64,000 nucleotides of DNA, from NCBI GenBank assembly GCA_973895155.1, contig OZ316896.1, positions 1 to 64,000 of the forward strand. Reading direction: 5' to 3'. The position numbers were made by a program, and so were the translations under genes. Within the stretch, counting starts at the first letter, position 1; each line of letters starts with the position of its first letter. The notes beneath the pieces were generated by a model that made no database searches, was not told where the DNA came from, and worked only from the letters and a program-made list of their open reading frames with translations. This DNA comes from Marsupella aquatica. Lineage: Eukaryota > Marchantiophyta. This document shows positions 1 to 12,615 of the stretch, piece after piece.

Positions 1-28
1 GTCAAACTCACCCCCAATATTCAATAAT

Positions 29-55
29 CATACCAGTACTTAAAAAACTGGTATG
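29..55. other. Hairpin in HOR head
   Basis: CATACCAGT (29-37) and ACTGGTATG (47-55) are perfect reverse complements separated by a 9-nt A/T-rich loop. The same structure recurs in every HOR head. Confidence 0.85.
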
Positions 56-82
56 CCACATGTGAAAACTGGGGATGACACT

Positions 83-124
83 CTAAACCCTAAACCATAA
101 ACCCTAAACCCTAAACGCTAACCC
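83..124. repeat. Telomeric seed tract (CCCTAAA) inside HOR head
   Basis: Five to six CCCTAAA units with two substitutions (ACCATAAA, AAACGCTAACCC) run directly into a poly-T stretch. The same tract, with the same two substitutions, is present in every complete head, so it was amplified with the unit rather than added separately by telomerase. Confidence 0.9.
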
Positions 125-301
125 TTTTTTTTCTTTTTGCTATACTTGTCAAAAAAACGTGCTAGGCGAGCACGTAACGTTCCAAAACGTGCTATTTGCG
201 CAAATCCACCAAAATGAAACGTTTTACCAATACTTTAAAAAAGTCAAAATTACATAAAAAGCCAACTACTCGTACCCCTAGTTGTGATCACCGCGTCGCG
301 A

Positions 302-356
302 TAGGAGCGTGGACTCACTCCTAGTATGCATACATTGGGGGTGATTCACCCCCAAT
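302..356. other. Two inverted repeats at the head/satellite border
   Basis: TAGGAG (302-307) pairs with CTCCTA (318-323) across a 10-nt loop. Directly downstream, ATTGGGGGTGA (334-344) and TCACCCCCAAT (346-356) form 11-bp arms around one base. The right arm already contains the CACCCCCAAT motif of the satellite, so this palindrome marks the switch from head to monomers. Confidence 0.8.
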
Positions 357-2415
357 CTTGACCATCCTCACCCCCAATGCACGCACCCCCAAAACTGGGG
401 GCCACCCTCACCCTCAACCCCCATGGAACCCCTCCCCCACCCTCACCCCCAGCTCGTTACACCCCCAATGCTACATTAGGGTTGCACACGCCCCCAATGC
501 TACATTAGGGTTGCACACGCCCCCATGTGCACGCACCCCCAAAACTGGGGGCCACCCTCACCCTCAACCCCCATGGAACCCCTCCCCCTCCCTCACCCCC
601 AGCTCGTTACACCCCCAATGCTCAATTAGGGTTGCACACGCCCCCATGTGCACGCACCCCCAAAACTGGGGGCCATCCTCACCCTCAACCCCCATGGAAC
701 CCCTCCCCCACCCTCACCCCCAGCTCGTTACACCCCCAATGCTACAGTAGGGTTGAACAGGCCCCCATGTGCACGCACCCCCAAAACTGGGGGCCATCCT
801 CACCCTCAACCCCCATGGAACCCCTCCCCCACCCTCACCCCCAGCTCGTTACACCCCCAATGCTACAGTAGGGTTGCACAGGCCCCCATGTGCACGCACC
901 CCCAAAACTGGGGGCCATCCTCACCCTCAACCCCCATGGAACCCCTCCCCCACCCTCACCCCCAGCTCGTTACACCCCCAATGCTCAATTAGGGTTGCAC
1001 ACGCCCCCATGTGCACGCACCCCCAAAATTGGGGGCCACCCTCACCCTCAACCCCCATGGAACCCCTCCCCCACCCTCACCCCCAGCTCGTTACACCCCC
1101 AATGCTCAATTAGGGTTGCACACGCCCCCATGTGCACGCACCCCCAAAACTGGGGGCCATCCTCACCCTCAACCCCCATGGAACCCCTCCCCCACCCTCA
1201 CCCCCAGCTCGTTACACCCCCAATGCTACAGTAGGGTTGCACAGGCCCCCATGTGCACGCACCCCCAAAACTGGGGGCCATCCTCACCCTCAACCCCCAT
1301 GGAACCCCTCCCCCACCCTCACCCCCAGCTCGTTACACCCCCAATGCTACAGTAGGGTTGCACAGGCCCCCATGTGCACGCACCCCCAAAACTGGGGGCC
1401 ATCCTCACCCTCAACCCCCATGGAACCCCTCCCCCACCCTCACCCCCAGCTCGTTACACCCCCAATGCTCAATTAGGGTTGCACACGCCCCCATGTGCAC
1501 GCACCCCCAAAATTGGGGGCCACCCTCACCCTCAACCCCCATGGAACCCCTCCCCCACCCTCACCCCCAGCTCGTTACACCCCCAATGCTACAGTAGGGT
1601 TGGAGAGGCCCCCATGTGCACGCACCCCCAAAACTGGGGGCCATCCTCACCCTCAACCCCCATGGAACCCCTCCCCCACCCTCACCCCCAGCTCGTTACA
1701 CCCCCAATGCTCAATTAGGGTTGCACACGCCCCCATGTGCACGCACCCCCAAAACTGGGGGCCATCCTCACCCTCAACCCCCATGGAACCCCTCCCCCAC
1801 CCTCACCCCCAGCTCGTTACACCCCCAATGCTCAATTAGGGTTGCACACGCCCCCATGTGCACGCACCCCCAAAATTGGGGGCCATCCTCACCCTCAACC
1901 CCCATGGAACCCCTCCCCCACCCTCACCCCCAGCTCGTTACACCCCCAATGCTACAGTAGGGTTGCACACGCCCCCATGTGCACGCACCCCCAAAACTGG
2001 GGGCCACCCTCACCCTCAACCCCCATGGAACCCCTCCCCCACCCTCACCCCCTGCTCGTTACACCCCCAATGCTACAGTAGGGTTGCACACGCCCCCATG
2101 TGCACGCACCCCCAAAACTGGGGGCCACCCTCACCCTCAACCCCCATGGAACCCCTCCCCCACCCTCACCCCCAGCTCGTTACACCCCCAATGCTCAATT
2201 AGGGTTGCACACGCCCCCATGTGCACGCACCCCCAAAACTGGGGGCCACCCTCACCCTCAACCCCCATGGAACCCCTCCCCCACCCTCACCCCCAGCTCG
2301 TTACACCCCCAAAAGCTACAGTAGGGTGGCACTCGCCCCCTGGTACACGCACCCCGAAAATTGCGGGGTACCCCCACCCCTAGCCCCTCCAAAATGCGCA
2401 CACAACAAACTGGGG

Positions 2416-4617
2416 GTCAAACTCACCCCCAATATTCAATAATCATACCAGTACTTAAAAAACTGGTATGCCACATGTGAAAACTGGGGATGACACTCTA
2501 AACCCTAAACCATAAACCCTAAACCCTAAACGCTAACCCTTTTTTTTCTTTTTGCTATACTTGTCAAAAAAACGTGCTAGGCGAGCACGTAACGTTCCAA
2601 AACGTGCTATTTGCGCAAATCCACCAAAATGAAACGTTTTACCAATACTTTAAAAAAGTCAAAATTACATAAAAAGCCAACTACTCGTACCCCTAGTTGT
2701 GATCACCGCGTCGCGATAGGAGCGTGGACTCACTCCTAGTATGCATACATTGGGGGTGATTCACCCCCAATCTTGACCATCCTCACCCCCAATGCACGCA
2801 CCCCCAAAACTGGGGGCCACCCTCACCCTCAACCCCCATGGAACCCCTCCCCCACCCTCACCCCCAGCTCGTTACACCCCCAATGCTACATTAGGGTTGC
2901 ACACGCCCCCAATGCTACATTAGGGTTGCACACGCCCCCATGTGCACGCACCCCCAAAACTGGGGGCCACCCTCACCCTCAACCCCCATGGAACCCCTCC
3001 CCCTCCCTCACCCCCAGCTCGTTACACCCCCAATGCTCAATTAGGGTTGCACACGCCCCCATGTGCACGCACCCCCAAAACTGGGGGCCATCCTCACCCT
3101 CAACCCCCATGGAACCCCTCCCCCACCCTCACCCCCAGCTCGTTACACCCCCAATGCTACAGTAGGGTTGAACAGGCCCCCATGTGCACGCACCCCCAAA
3201 ACTGGGGGCCATCCTCACCCTCAACCCCCATGGAACCCCTCCCCCACCCTCACCCCCAGCTCGTTACACCCCCAATGCTACAGTAGGGTTGCACAGGCCC
3301 CCATGTGCACGCACCCCCAAAACTGGGGGCCATCCTCACCCTCAACCCCCATGGAACCCCTCCCCCACCCTCACCCCCAGCTCGTTACACCCCCAATGCT
3401 CAATTAGGGTTGCACACGCCCCCATGTGCACGCACCCCCAAAATTGGGGGCCACCCTCACCCTCAACCCCCATGGAACCCCTCCCCCACCCTCACCCCCA
3501 GCTCGTTACACCCCCAATGCTCAATTAGGGTTGCACACGCCCCCATGTGCACGCACCCCCAAAACTGGGGGCCATCCTCACCCTCAACCCCCATGGAACC
3601 CCTCCCCCACCCTCACCCCCAGCTCGTTACACCCCCAATGCTACAGTAGGGTTGCACAGGCCCCCATGTGCACGCACCCCCAAAACTGGGGGCCATCCTC
3701 ACCCTCAACCCCCATGGAACCCCTCCCCCACCCTCACCCCCAGCTCGTTACACCCCCAATGCTACAGTAGGGTTGCACAGGCCCCCATGTGCACGCACCC
3801 CCAAAACTGGGGGCCATCCTCACCCTCAACCCCCATGGAACCCCTCCCCCACCCTCACCCCCAGCTCGTTACACCCCCAATGCTCAATTAGGGTTGCACA
3901 CGCCCCCAATGCTACATTAGGGTTGCACACGCCCCCATGTGCACGCACCCCCAAAACTGGGGGCCACCCTCACCCTCAACCCCCATGGAACCCCTCCCCC
4001 ACCCTCACCCCCAGCTCGTTACACCCCCAATGCTCAATTAGGGTTGCACACGCCCCCATGTGCACGCACCCCCAAAACTGGGGGCCATCCTCACCCTCAA
4101 CCCCCATGGAACCCCTCCCCCACCCTCACCCCCAGCTCGTTACACCCCCAATGCTACAGTAGGGTTGCACACGCCCCCATGTGCACGCACCCCCAAAACT
4201 GGGGGCCACCCTCACCCTCAACCCCCATGGAACCCCTCCCCCACCCTCACCCCCAGCTCGTTACACCCCCAATGCTCAATTAGGGTTGCACACGCCCCCA
4301 TGTGCACGCACCCCCAAAACTGGGGGCCACCCTCACCCTCAACCCCCATGGAACCCCTCCCCCACCCTCACCCCCAGCTCGTTACACCCCCAATGCTCAA
4401 TTAGGGTTGCACACGCCCCCATGTGCACGCACCCCCAAAACTGGGGGCCACCCTCACCCTCAACCCCCATGGAACCCCTCCCCCACCCTCACCCCCAGCT
4501 CGTTACACCCCCAAAAGCTACAGTAGGGTGGCACTCGCCCCCTGGTACACGCACCCCGAAAATTGCGGGGTACCCCCACCCCTAGCCCCTCCAAAATGCG
4601 CACACAACAAACTGGGG
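2416..4617. repeat. HOR copy 2 (2,202 bp, 14 monomers, displaced 29-bp tag)
   Basis: It matches copy 1 except that two monomers are missing and an additional 29-bp partial duplication, normally found only next to the head, lies in the middle of the unit (about 3903-3931). 2415 minus 2202 is 213, which equals 2x121 minus 29, as expected for unequal exchange between out-of-register monomers. Confidence 0.85.
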
Positions 4618-7032
4618 GTCAAACTCACCCCCAATATTCAATAATCATACCAGTACTTAAAAAACTGGTATGCCACATGTGAAAACTGGGGATGACACTC
4701 TAAACCCTAAACCATAAACCCTAAACCCTAAACGCTAACCCTTTTTTTTCTTTTTGCTATACTTGTCAAAAAAACGTGCTAGGCGAGCACGTAACGTTCC
4801 AAAACGTGCTATTTGCGCAAATCCACCAAAATGAAACGTTTTACCAATACTTTAAAAAAGTCAAAATTACATAAAAAGCCAACTACTCGTACCCCTAGTT
4901 GTGATCACCGCGTCGCGATAGGAGCGTGGACTCACTCCTAGTATGCATACATTGGGGGTGATTCACCCCCAATCTTGACCATCCTCACCCCCAATGCACG
5001 CACCCCCAAAACTGGGGGCCACCCTCACCCTCAACCCCCATGGAACCCCTCCCCCACCCTCACCCCCAGCTCGTTACACCCCCAATGCTACATTAGGGTT
5101 GCACACGCCCCCAATGCTACATTAGGGTTGCACACGCCCCCATGTGCACGCACCCCCAAAACTGGGGGCCACCCTCACCCTCAACCCCCATGGAACCCCT
5201 CCCCCTCCCTCACCCCCAGCTCGTTACACCCCCAATGCTCAATTAGGGTTGCACACGCCCCCATGTGCACGCACCCCCAAAACTGGGGGCCATCCTCACC
5301 CTCAACCCCCATGGAACCCCTCCCCCACCCTCACCCCCAGCTCGTTACACCCCCAATGCTACAGTAGGGTTGAACAGGCCCCCATGTGCACGCACCCCCA
5401 AAACTGGGGGCCATCCTCACCCTCAACCCCCATGGAACCCCTCCCCCACCCTCACCCCCAGCTCGTTACACCCCCAATGCTACAGTAGGGTTGCACAGGC
5501 CCCCATGTGCACGCACCCCCAAAACTGGGGGCCATCCTCACCCTCAACCCCCATGGAACCCCTCCCCCACCCTCACCCCCAGCTCGTTACACCCCCAATG
5601 CTCAATTAGGGTTGCACACGCCCCCATGTGCACGCACCCCCAAAATTGGGGGCCACCCTCACCCTCAACCCCCATGGAACCCCTCCCCCACCCTCACCCC
5701 CAGCTCGTTACACCCCCAATGCTCAATTAGGGTTGCACACGCCCCCATGTGCACGCACCCCCAAAACTGGGGGCCATCCTCACCCTCAACCCCCATGGAA
5801 CCCCTCCCCCACCCTCACCCCCAGCTCGTTACACCCCCAATGCTACAGTAGGGTTGCACAGGCCCCCATGTGCACGCACCCCCAAAACTGGGGGCCATCC
5901 TCACCCTCAACCCCCATGGAACCCCTCCCCCACCCTCACCCCCAGCTCGTTACACCCCCAATGCTACAGTAGGGTTGCACAGGCCCCCATGTGCACGCAC
6001 CCCCAAAACTGGGGGCCATCCTCACCCTCAACCCCCATGGAACCCCTCCCCCACCCTCACCCCCAGCTCGTTACACCCCCAATGCTCAATTAGGGTTGCA
6101 CACGCCCCCATGTGCACGCACCCCCAAAATTGGGGGCCACCCTCACCCTCAACCCCCATGGAACCCCTCCCCCACCCTCACCCCCAGCTCGTTACACCCC
6201 CAATGCTACAGTAGGGTTGGAGAGGCCCCCATGTGCACGCACCCCCAAAACTGGGGGCCATCCTCACCCTCAACCCCCATGGAACCCCTCCCCCACCCTC
6301 ACCCCCAGCTCGTTACACCCCCAATGCTCAATTAGGGTTGCACACGCCCCCATGTGCACGCACCCCCAAAACTGGGGGCCATCCTCACCCTCAACCCCCA
6401 TGGAACCCCTCCCCCACCCTCACCCCCAGCTCGTTACACCCCCAATGCTCAATTAGGGTTGCACACGCCCCCATGTGCACGCACCCCCAAAATTGGGGGC
6501 CATCCTCACCCTCAACCCCCATGGAACCCCTCCCCCACCCTCACCCCCAGCTCGTTACACCCCCAATGCTACAGTAGGGTTGCACACGCCCCCATGTGCA
6601 CGCACCCCCAAAACTGGGGGCCACCCTCACCCTCAACCCCCATGGAACCCCTCCCCCACCCTCACCCCCTGCTCGTTACACCCCCAATGCTACAGTAGGG
6701 TTGCACACGCCCCCATGTGCACGCACCCCCAAAACTGGGGGCCACCCTCACCCTCAACCCCCATGGAACCCCTCCCCCACCCTCACCCCCAGCTCGTTAC
6801 ACCCCCAATGCTCAATTAGGGTTGCACACGCCCCCATGTGCACGCACCCCCAAAACTGGGGGCCACCCTCACCCTCAACCCCCATGGAACCCCTCCCCCA
6901 CCCTCACCCCCAGCTCGTTACACCCCCAAAAGCTACAGTAGGGTGGCACTCGCCCCCTGGTACACGCACCCCGAAAATTGCGGGGTACCCCCACCCCTAG
7001 CCCCTCCAAAATGCGCACACAACAAACTGGGG
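4618..7032. repeat. HOR copy 3 (canonical 2,415 bp)
   Basis: Same length and same order of monomer variants as copy 1; I saw no difference on reading. Confidence 0.85.
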
Positions 7033-9113
7033 GTCAAACTCACCCCCAATATTCAATAATCATACCAGTACTTAAAAAACTGGTATGCCACATGTGAAAA
7101 CTGGGGATGACACTCTAAACCCTAAACCATAAACCCTAAACCCTAAACGCTAACCCTTTTTTTTCTTTTTGCTATACTTGTCAAAAAAACGTGCTAGGCG
7201 AGCACGTAACGTTCCAAAACGTGCTATTTGCGCAAATCCACCAAAATGAAACGTTTTACCAATACTTTAAAAAAGTCAAAATTACATAAAAAGCCAACTA
7301 CTCGTACCCCTAGTTGTGATCACCGCGTCGCGATAGGAGCGTGGACTCACTCCTAGTATGCATACATTGGGGGTGATTCACCCCCAATCTTGACCATCCT
7401 CACCCCCAATGCACGCACCCCCAAAACTGGGGGCCACCCTCACCCTCAACCCCCATGGAACCCCTCCCCCACCCTCACCCCCAGCTCGTTACACCCCCAA
7501 TGCTACATTAGGGTTGCACACGCCCCCAATGCTACATTAGGGTTGCACACGCCCCCATGTGCACGCACCCCCAAAACTGGGGGCCACCCTCACCCTCAAC
7601 CCCCATGGAACCCCTCCCCCTCCCTCACCCCCAGCTCGTTACACCCCCAATGCTCAATTAGGGTTGCACACGCCCCCATGTGCACGCACCCCCAAAACTG
7701 GGGGCCATCCTCACCCTCAACCCCCATGGAACCCCTCCCCCACCCTCACCCCCAGCTCGTTACACCCCCAATGCTACAGTAGGGTTGAACAGGCCCCCAT
7801 GTGCACGCACCCCCAAAACTGGGGGCCATCCTCACCCTCAACCCCCATGGAACCCCTCCCCCACCCTCACCCCCAGCTCGTTACACCCCCAATGCTACAG
7901 TAGGGTTGCACAGGCCCCCATGTGCACGCACCCCCAAAACTGGGGGCCATCCTCACCCTCAACCCCCATGGAACCCCCCCCCCACCCTCACCCCCAGCTC
8001 GTTACACCCCCAATGCTCAATTAGGGTTGCACACGCCCCCATGTGCACGCACCCCCAAAATTGGGGGCCACCCTCACCCTCAACCCCCATGGAACCCCTC
8101 CCCCACCCTCACCCCCAGCTCGTTACACCCCCAATGCTCAATTAGGGTTGCACACGCCCCCATGTGCACGCACCCCCAAAACTGGGGGCCATCCTCACCC
8201 TCAACCCCCATGGAACCCCTCCCCCACCCTCACCCCCAGCTCGTTACACCCCCAATGCTACAGTAGGGTTGCACAGGCCCCCATGTGCACGCACCCCCAA
8301 AACTGGGGGCCATCCTCACCCTCAACCCCCATGGAACCCCTCCCCCACCCTCACCCCCAGCTCGTTACACCCCCAATGCTACAGTAGGGTTGAACAGGCC
8401 CCCATGTGCACGCACCCCCAAAACTGGGGGCCATCCTCACCCTCAACCCCCATGGAACCCCTCCCCCACCCTCACCCCCAGCTCGTTACACCCCCAATGC
8501 TACATTAGGGTTGCACACGCCCCCAATGCTACATTAGGGTTGCACACGCCCCCATGTGCACGCACCCCCAAAACTGGGGGCCACCCTCACCCTCAACCCC
8601 CATGGAACCCCTCCCCCTCCCTCACCCCCAGCTCGTTACACCCCCAATGCTCAATTAGGGTTGCACACGCCCCCATGTGCACGCACCCCCAAAACTGGGG
8701 GCCATCCTCACCCTCAACCCCCATGGAACCCCTCCCCCACCCTCACCCCCTGCTCGTTACACCCCCAATGCTACAGTAGGGTTGCACACGCCCCCATGTG
8801 CACGCACCCCCAAAACTGGGGGCCACCCTCACCCTCAACCCCCATGGAACCCCTCCCCCACCCTCACCCCCAGCTCGTTACACCCCCAATGCTCAATTAG
8901 GGTTGCACACGCCCCCATGTGCACGCACCCCCAAAACTGGGGGCCACCCTCACCCTCAACCCCCATGGAACCCCTCCCCCACCCTCACCCCCAGCTCGTT
9001 ACACCCCCAAAAGCTACAGTAGGGTGGCACTCGCCCCCTGGTACACGCACCCCGAAAATTGCGGGGTACCCCCACCCCTAGCCCCTCCAAAATGCGCACA
9101 CAACAAACTGGGG
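7033..9113. repeat. HOR copy 4 (2,081 bp, 13 monomers)
   Basis: Three monomers are missing and a second 29-bp tag occurs internally (starting at 8491): 2415 minus 2081 is 334, i.e. 3x121 minus 29. A T-to-C change at about 7978 creates a run of ten C residues in one monomer. Confidence 0.85.
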
Positions 9114-12100
9114 GTCAAACTCACCCCCAATATTCAATAATCATACCAGTACTTAAAAAACTGGTATGCCACATGTGAAAACTGGGGATGACACTCTAAA
9201 CCCTAAACCATAAACCCTAAACCCTAAACGCTAACCCTTTTTTTTCTTTTTGCTATACTTGTCAAAAAAACGTGCTAGGCGAGCACGTAACGTTCCAAAA
9301 CGTGCTATTTGCGCAAATCCACCAAAATGAAACGTTTTACCAATACTTTAAAAAAGTCAAAATTACATAAAAAGCCAACTACTCGTACCCCTAGTTGTGA
9401 TCACCGCGTCGCGATAGGAGCGTGGACTCACTCCTAGTATGCATACATTGGGGGTGATTCACCCCCAATCTTGACCATCCTCACCCCCAATGCACGCACC
9501 CCCAAAACTGGGGGCCACCCTCACCCTCAACCCCCATGGAACCCCTCCCCCACCCTCACCCCCAGCTCGTTACACCCCCAATGCTACATTAGGGTTGCAC
9601 ACGCCCCCAATGCTACATTAGGGTTGCACACGCCCCCATGTGCACGCACCCCCAAAACTGGGGGCCACCCTCACCCTCAACCCCCATGGAACCCCTCCCC
9701 CTCCCTCACCCCCAGCTCGTTACACCCCCAATGCTCAATTAGGGTTGCACACGCCCCCATGTGCACGCACCCCCAAAACTGGGGGCCATCCTCACCCTCA
9801 ACCCCCATGGAACCCCTCCCCCACCCTCACCCCCAGCTCGTTACACCCCCAATGCTACAGTAGGGTTGAACAGGCCCCCATGTGCACGCACCCCCAAAAC
9901 TGGGGGCCATCCTCACCCTCAACCCCCATGGAACCCCTCCCCCACCCTCACCCCCAGCTCGTTACACCCCCAATGCTACAGTAGGGTTGCACAGGCCCCC
10001 ATGTGCACGCACCCCCAAAACTGGGGGCCATCCTCACCCTCAACCCCCATGGAACCCCTCCCCCACCCTCACCCCCAGCTCGTTACACCCCCAATGCTCA
10101 ATTAGGGTTGCACACGCCCCCATGTGCACGCACCCCAAAATTGGGGGCCACCCTCACCCTCAACCCCCATGGAACCCCTCCCCCACCCTCACCCCCAGCT
10201 CGTTACACCCCCAATGCTCAATTAGGGTTGCACACGCCCCCATGTGCACGCACCCCCAAAACTGGGGGCCATCCTCACCCTCAACCCCCATGGAACCCCT
10301 CCCCCACCCTCACCCCCAGCTCGTTACACCCCCAATGCTACAGTAGGGTTGCACAGGCCCCCATGTGCACGCACCCCCAAAACTGGGGGCCATCCTCACC
10401 CTCAACCCCCATGGAACCCCTCCCCCACCCTCACCCCCAGCTCGTTACACCCCCAATGCTACAGTAGGGTTGCACAGGCCCCCATGTGCACGCACCCCCA
10501 AAACTGGGGGCCATCCTCACCCTCAACCCCCATGGAACCCCTCCCCCACCCTCACCCCCAGCTCGTTACACCCCCAATGCTCAATTAGGGTTGCACACGC
10601 CCCCATGTGCACGCACCCCCAAAATTGGGGGCCACCCTCACCCTCAACCCCCATGGAACCCCTCCCCCACCCTCACCCCCAGCTCGTTACACCCCCAATG
10701 CTACAGTAGGGTTGGAGAGGCCCCCATGTGCACGCACCCCCAAAACTGGGGGCCATCCTCACCCTCAACCCCCATGGAACCCCTCCCCCACCCTCACCCC
10801 CAGCTCGTTACACCCCCAATGCTCAATTAGGGTTGCACACGCCCCCATGTGCACGCACCCCCAAAACTGGGGGCCATCCTCACCCTCAACCCCCATGGAA
10901 CCCCTCCCCCACCCTCACCCCCAGCTCGTTACACCCCCAATGCTCAATTAGGGTTGCACACGCCCCCATGTGCACGCACCCCCAAAATTGGGGGCCACCC
11001 TCACCCTCAACCCCCATGGAACCCCTCCCCCACCCTCACCCCCAGCTCGTTACACCCCCAATGCTCAATTAGGGTTGCACACGCCCCCATGTGCACGCAC
11101 CCCCAAAACTGGGGGCCATCCTCACCCTCAACCCCCATGGAACCCCTCCCCCACCCTCACCCCCAGCTCGTTACACCCCCAATGCTACAGTAGGGTTGCA
11201 CAGGCCCCCATGTGCACGCACCCCCAAAATTGGGGGCCACCCTCACCCTCAACCCCCATGGAACCCCTCCCCCACCCTCACCCCCAGCTCGTTACACCCC
11301 CAATGCTCAATTAGGGTTGCACACGCCCCCATGTGCACGCACCCCCAAAACTGGGGGCCATCCTCACCCTCAACCCCCATGGAACCCCTCCCCACCCTCA
11401 CCCCCAGCTCGTTACACCCCCAATGCTACAGTAGGGTTGCACAGGCCCCCATGTGCACGCACCCCCAAAACTGGGGGCCATCCTCACCCTCAACCCCCAT
11501 GGAACCCCTCCCCCACCCTCACCCCCAGCTCGTTACACCCCCAATGCTACAGTAGGGTTGCACAGGCCCCCATGTGCACGCACCCCCAAAACTGGGGGCC
11601 ATCCTCACCCTCAACCCCCATGGAACCCCTCCCCCACCCTCACCCCCAGCTCGTTACACCCCCAATGCTCAATTAGGGTTGCACACGCCCCCATGTGCAC
11701 GCACCCCCAAAATTGGGGGCCACCCTCACCCTCAACCCCCATGGAACCCCTCCCCCACCCTCACCCCCAGCTCGTTACACCCCCAATGCTACAGTAGGGT
11801 TGGAGAGGCCCCCATGTGCACGCACCCCCAAAACTGGGGGCCATCCTCACCCTCAACCCCCATGGAACCCCTCCCCCACCCTCACCCCCAGCTCGTTACA
11901 CCCCCAATGCTCAATTAGGGTTGCACACGCCCCCATGTGCACGCACCCCCAAAACTGGGGGCCATCCTCACCCTCAACCCCCATGGAACCCCTCCCCCAC
12001 CCTCACCCCCAGCTCGTTACACCCCCAATGCTCAATTAGGGTTGCACACGCCCCCATGTGCACGCACCCCCAAAATTGGGGGCCATCCTCACCCTCAACC

Positions 12101-12615
12101 CCCATGGAACCCCTCCCCCACCCTCACCCCCAGCTCGTTACACCCCCAATGCTACAGTAGGGTTGCACACGCCCCCATGTGCACGCACCCCCAAAACTGG
12201 GGGCCACCCTCACCCTCAACCCCCATGGAACCCCTCCCCCACCCTCACCCCCTGCTCGTTACACCCCCAATGCTACAGTAGGGTTGCACACGCCCCCATG
12301 TGCACGCACCCCCAAAACTGGGGGCCACCCTCACCCTCAACCCCCATGGAACCCCTCCCCCACCCTCACCCCCAGCTCGTTACACCCCCAATGCTCAATT
12401 AGGGTTGCACACGCCCCCATGTGCACGCACCCCCAAAACTGGGGGCCACCCTCACCCTCAACCCCCATGGAACCCCTCCCCCACCCTCACCCCCAGCTCG
12501 TTACACCCCCAAAAGCTACAGTAGGGTGGCACTCGCCCCCTGGTACACGCACCCCGAAAATTGCGGGGTACCCCCACCCCTAGCCCCTCCAAAATGCGCA
12601 CACAACAAACTGGGG
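9114..12615. repeat. HOR copy 5 (3,502 bp, about 25 monomers)
   Basis: Nine additional monomers and two 1-bp C deletions (about 10131-10136 and 11388-11393) explain the length. The order of variant monomers around GGTTGGAGAGG is repeated (near 10711 and 11800), showing that a block of monomers was duplicated inside the unit. Confidence 0.8.

Larger units (their letters stand above)
1..373. other. HOR head: non-satellite segment with telomere seed and hairpins
   Basis: This AT-richer block of about 370 bp opens each full HOR and appears base-identical in all of them. It is recognisable at 2416, 4618, 7033, 9114, 12616, 15032, 17447, 19862 and 25058. Visible elements in order are a hairpin with 9-bp arms (29-55), a degenerate CCCTAAA tract (83-124), a T-rich run (125-139), an inverted repeat CGTGCT/AGCACG (158-174), two further ACGTGCT/AACGTT motifs, a TCGCGA palindrome near 295, an inverted repeat TAGGAG/CTCCTA (302-323) and a nearly perfect 23-bp palindrome (334-356). 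No coding capacity is seen. Its function is unknown; the constant placement suggests it is the unit boundary used in amplification, but that is inference. Confidence 0.85.
1..2415. repeat. HOR copy 1 (canonical 2,415-bp unit, 16 monomers)
   Basis: This is the reference unit: head (1-373), a first monomer, a 29-bp partial duplication (472-500 and 501-529 are identical), fifteen further monomers starting at 527 and every 121 bp to 2221, and a degenerate terminal monomer (about 2310-2415). The left edge of the window coincides with the unit start, so the array probably continues to the left. Confidence 0.9.
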
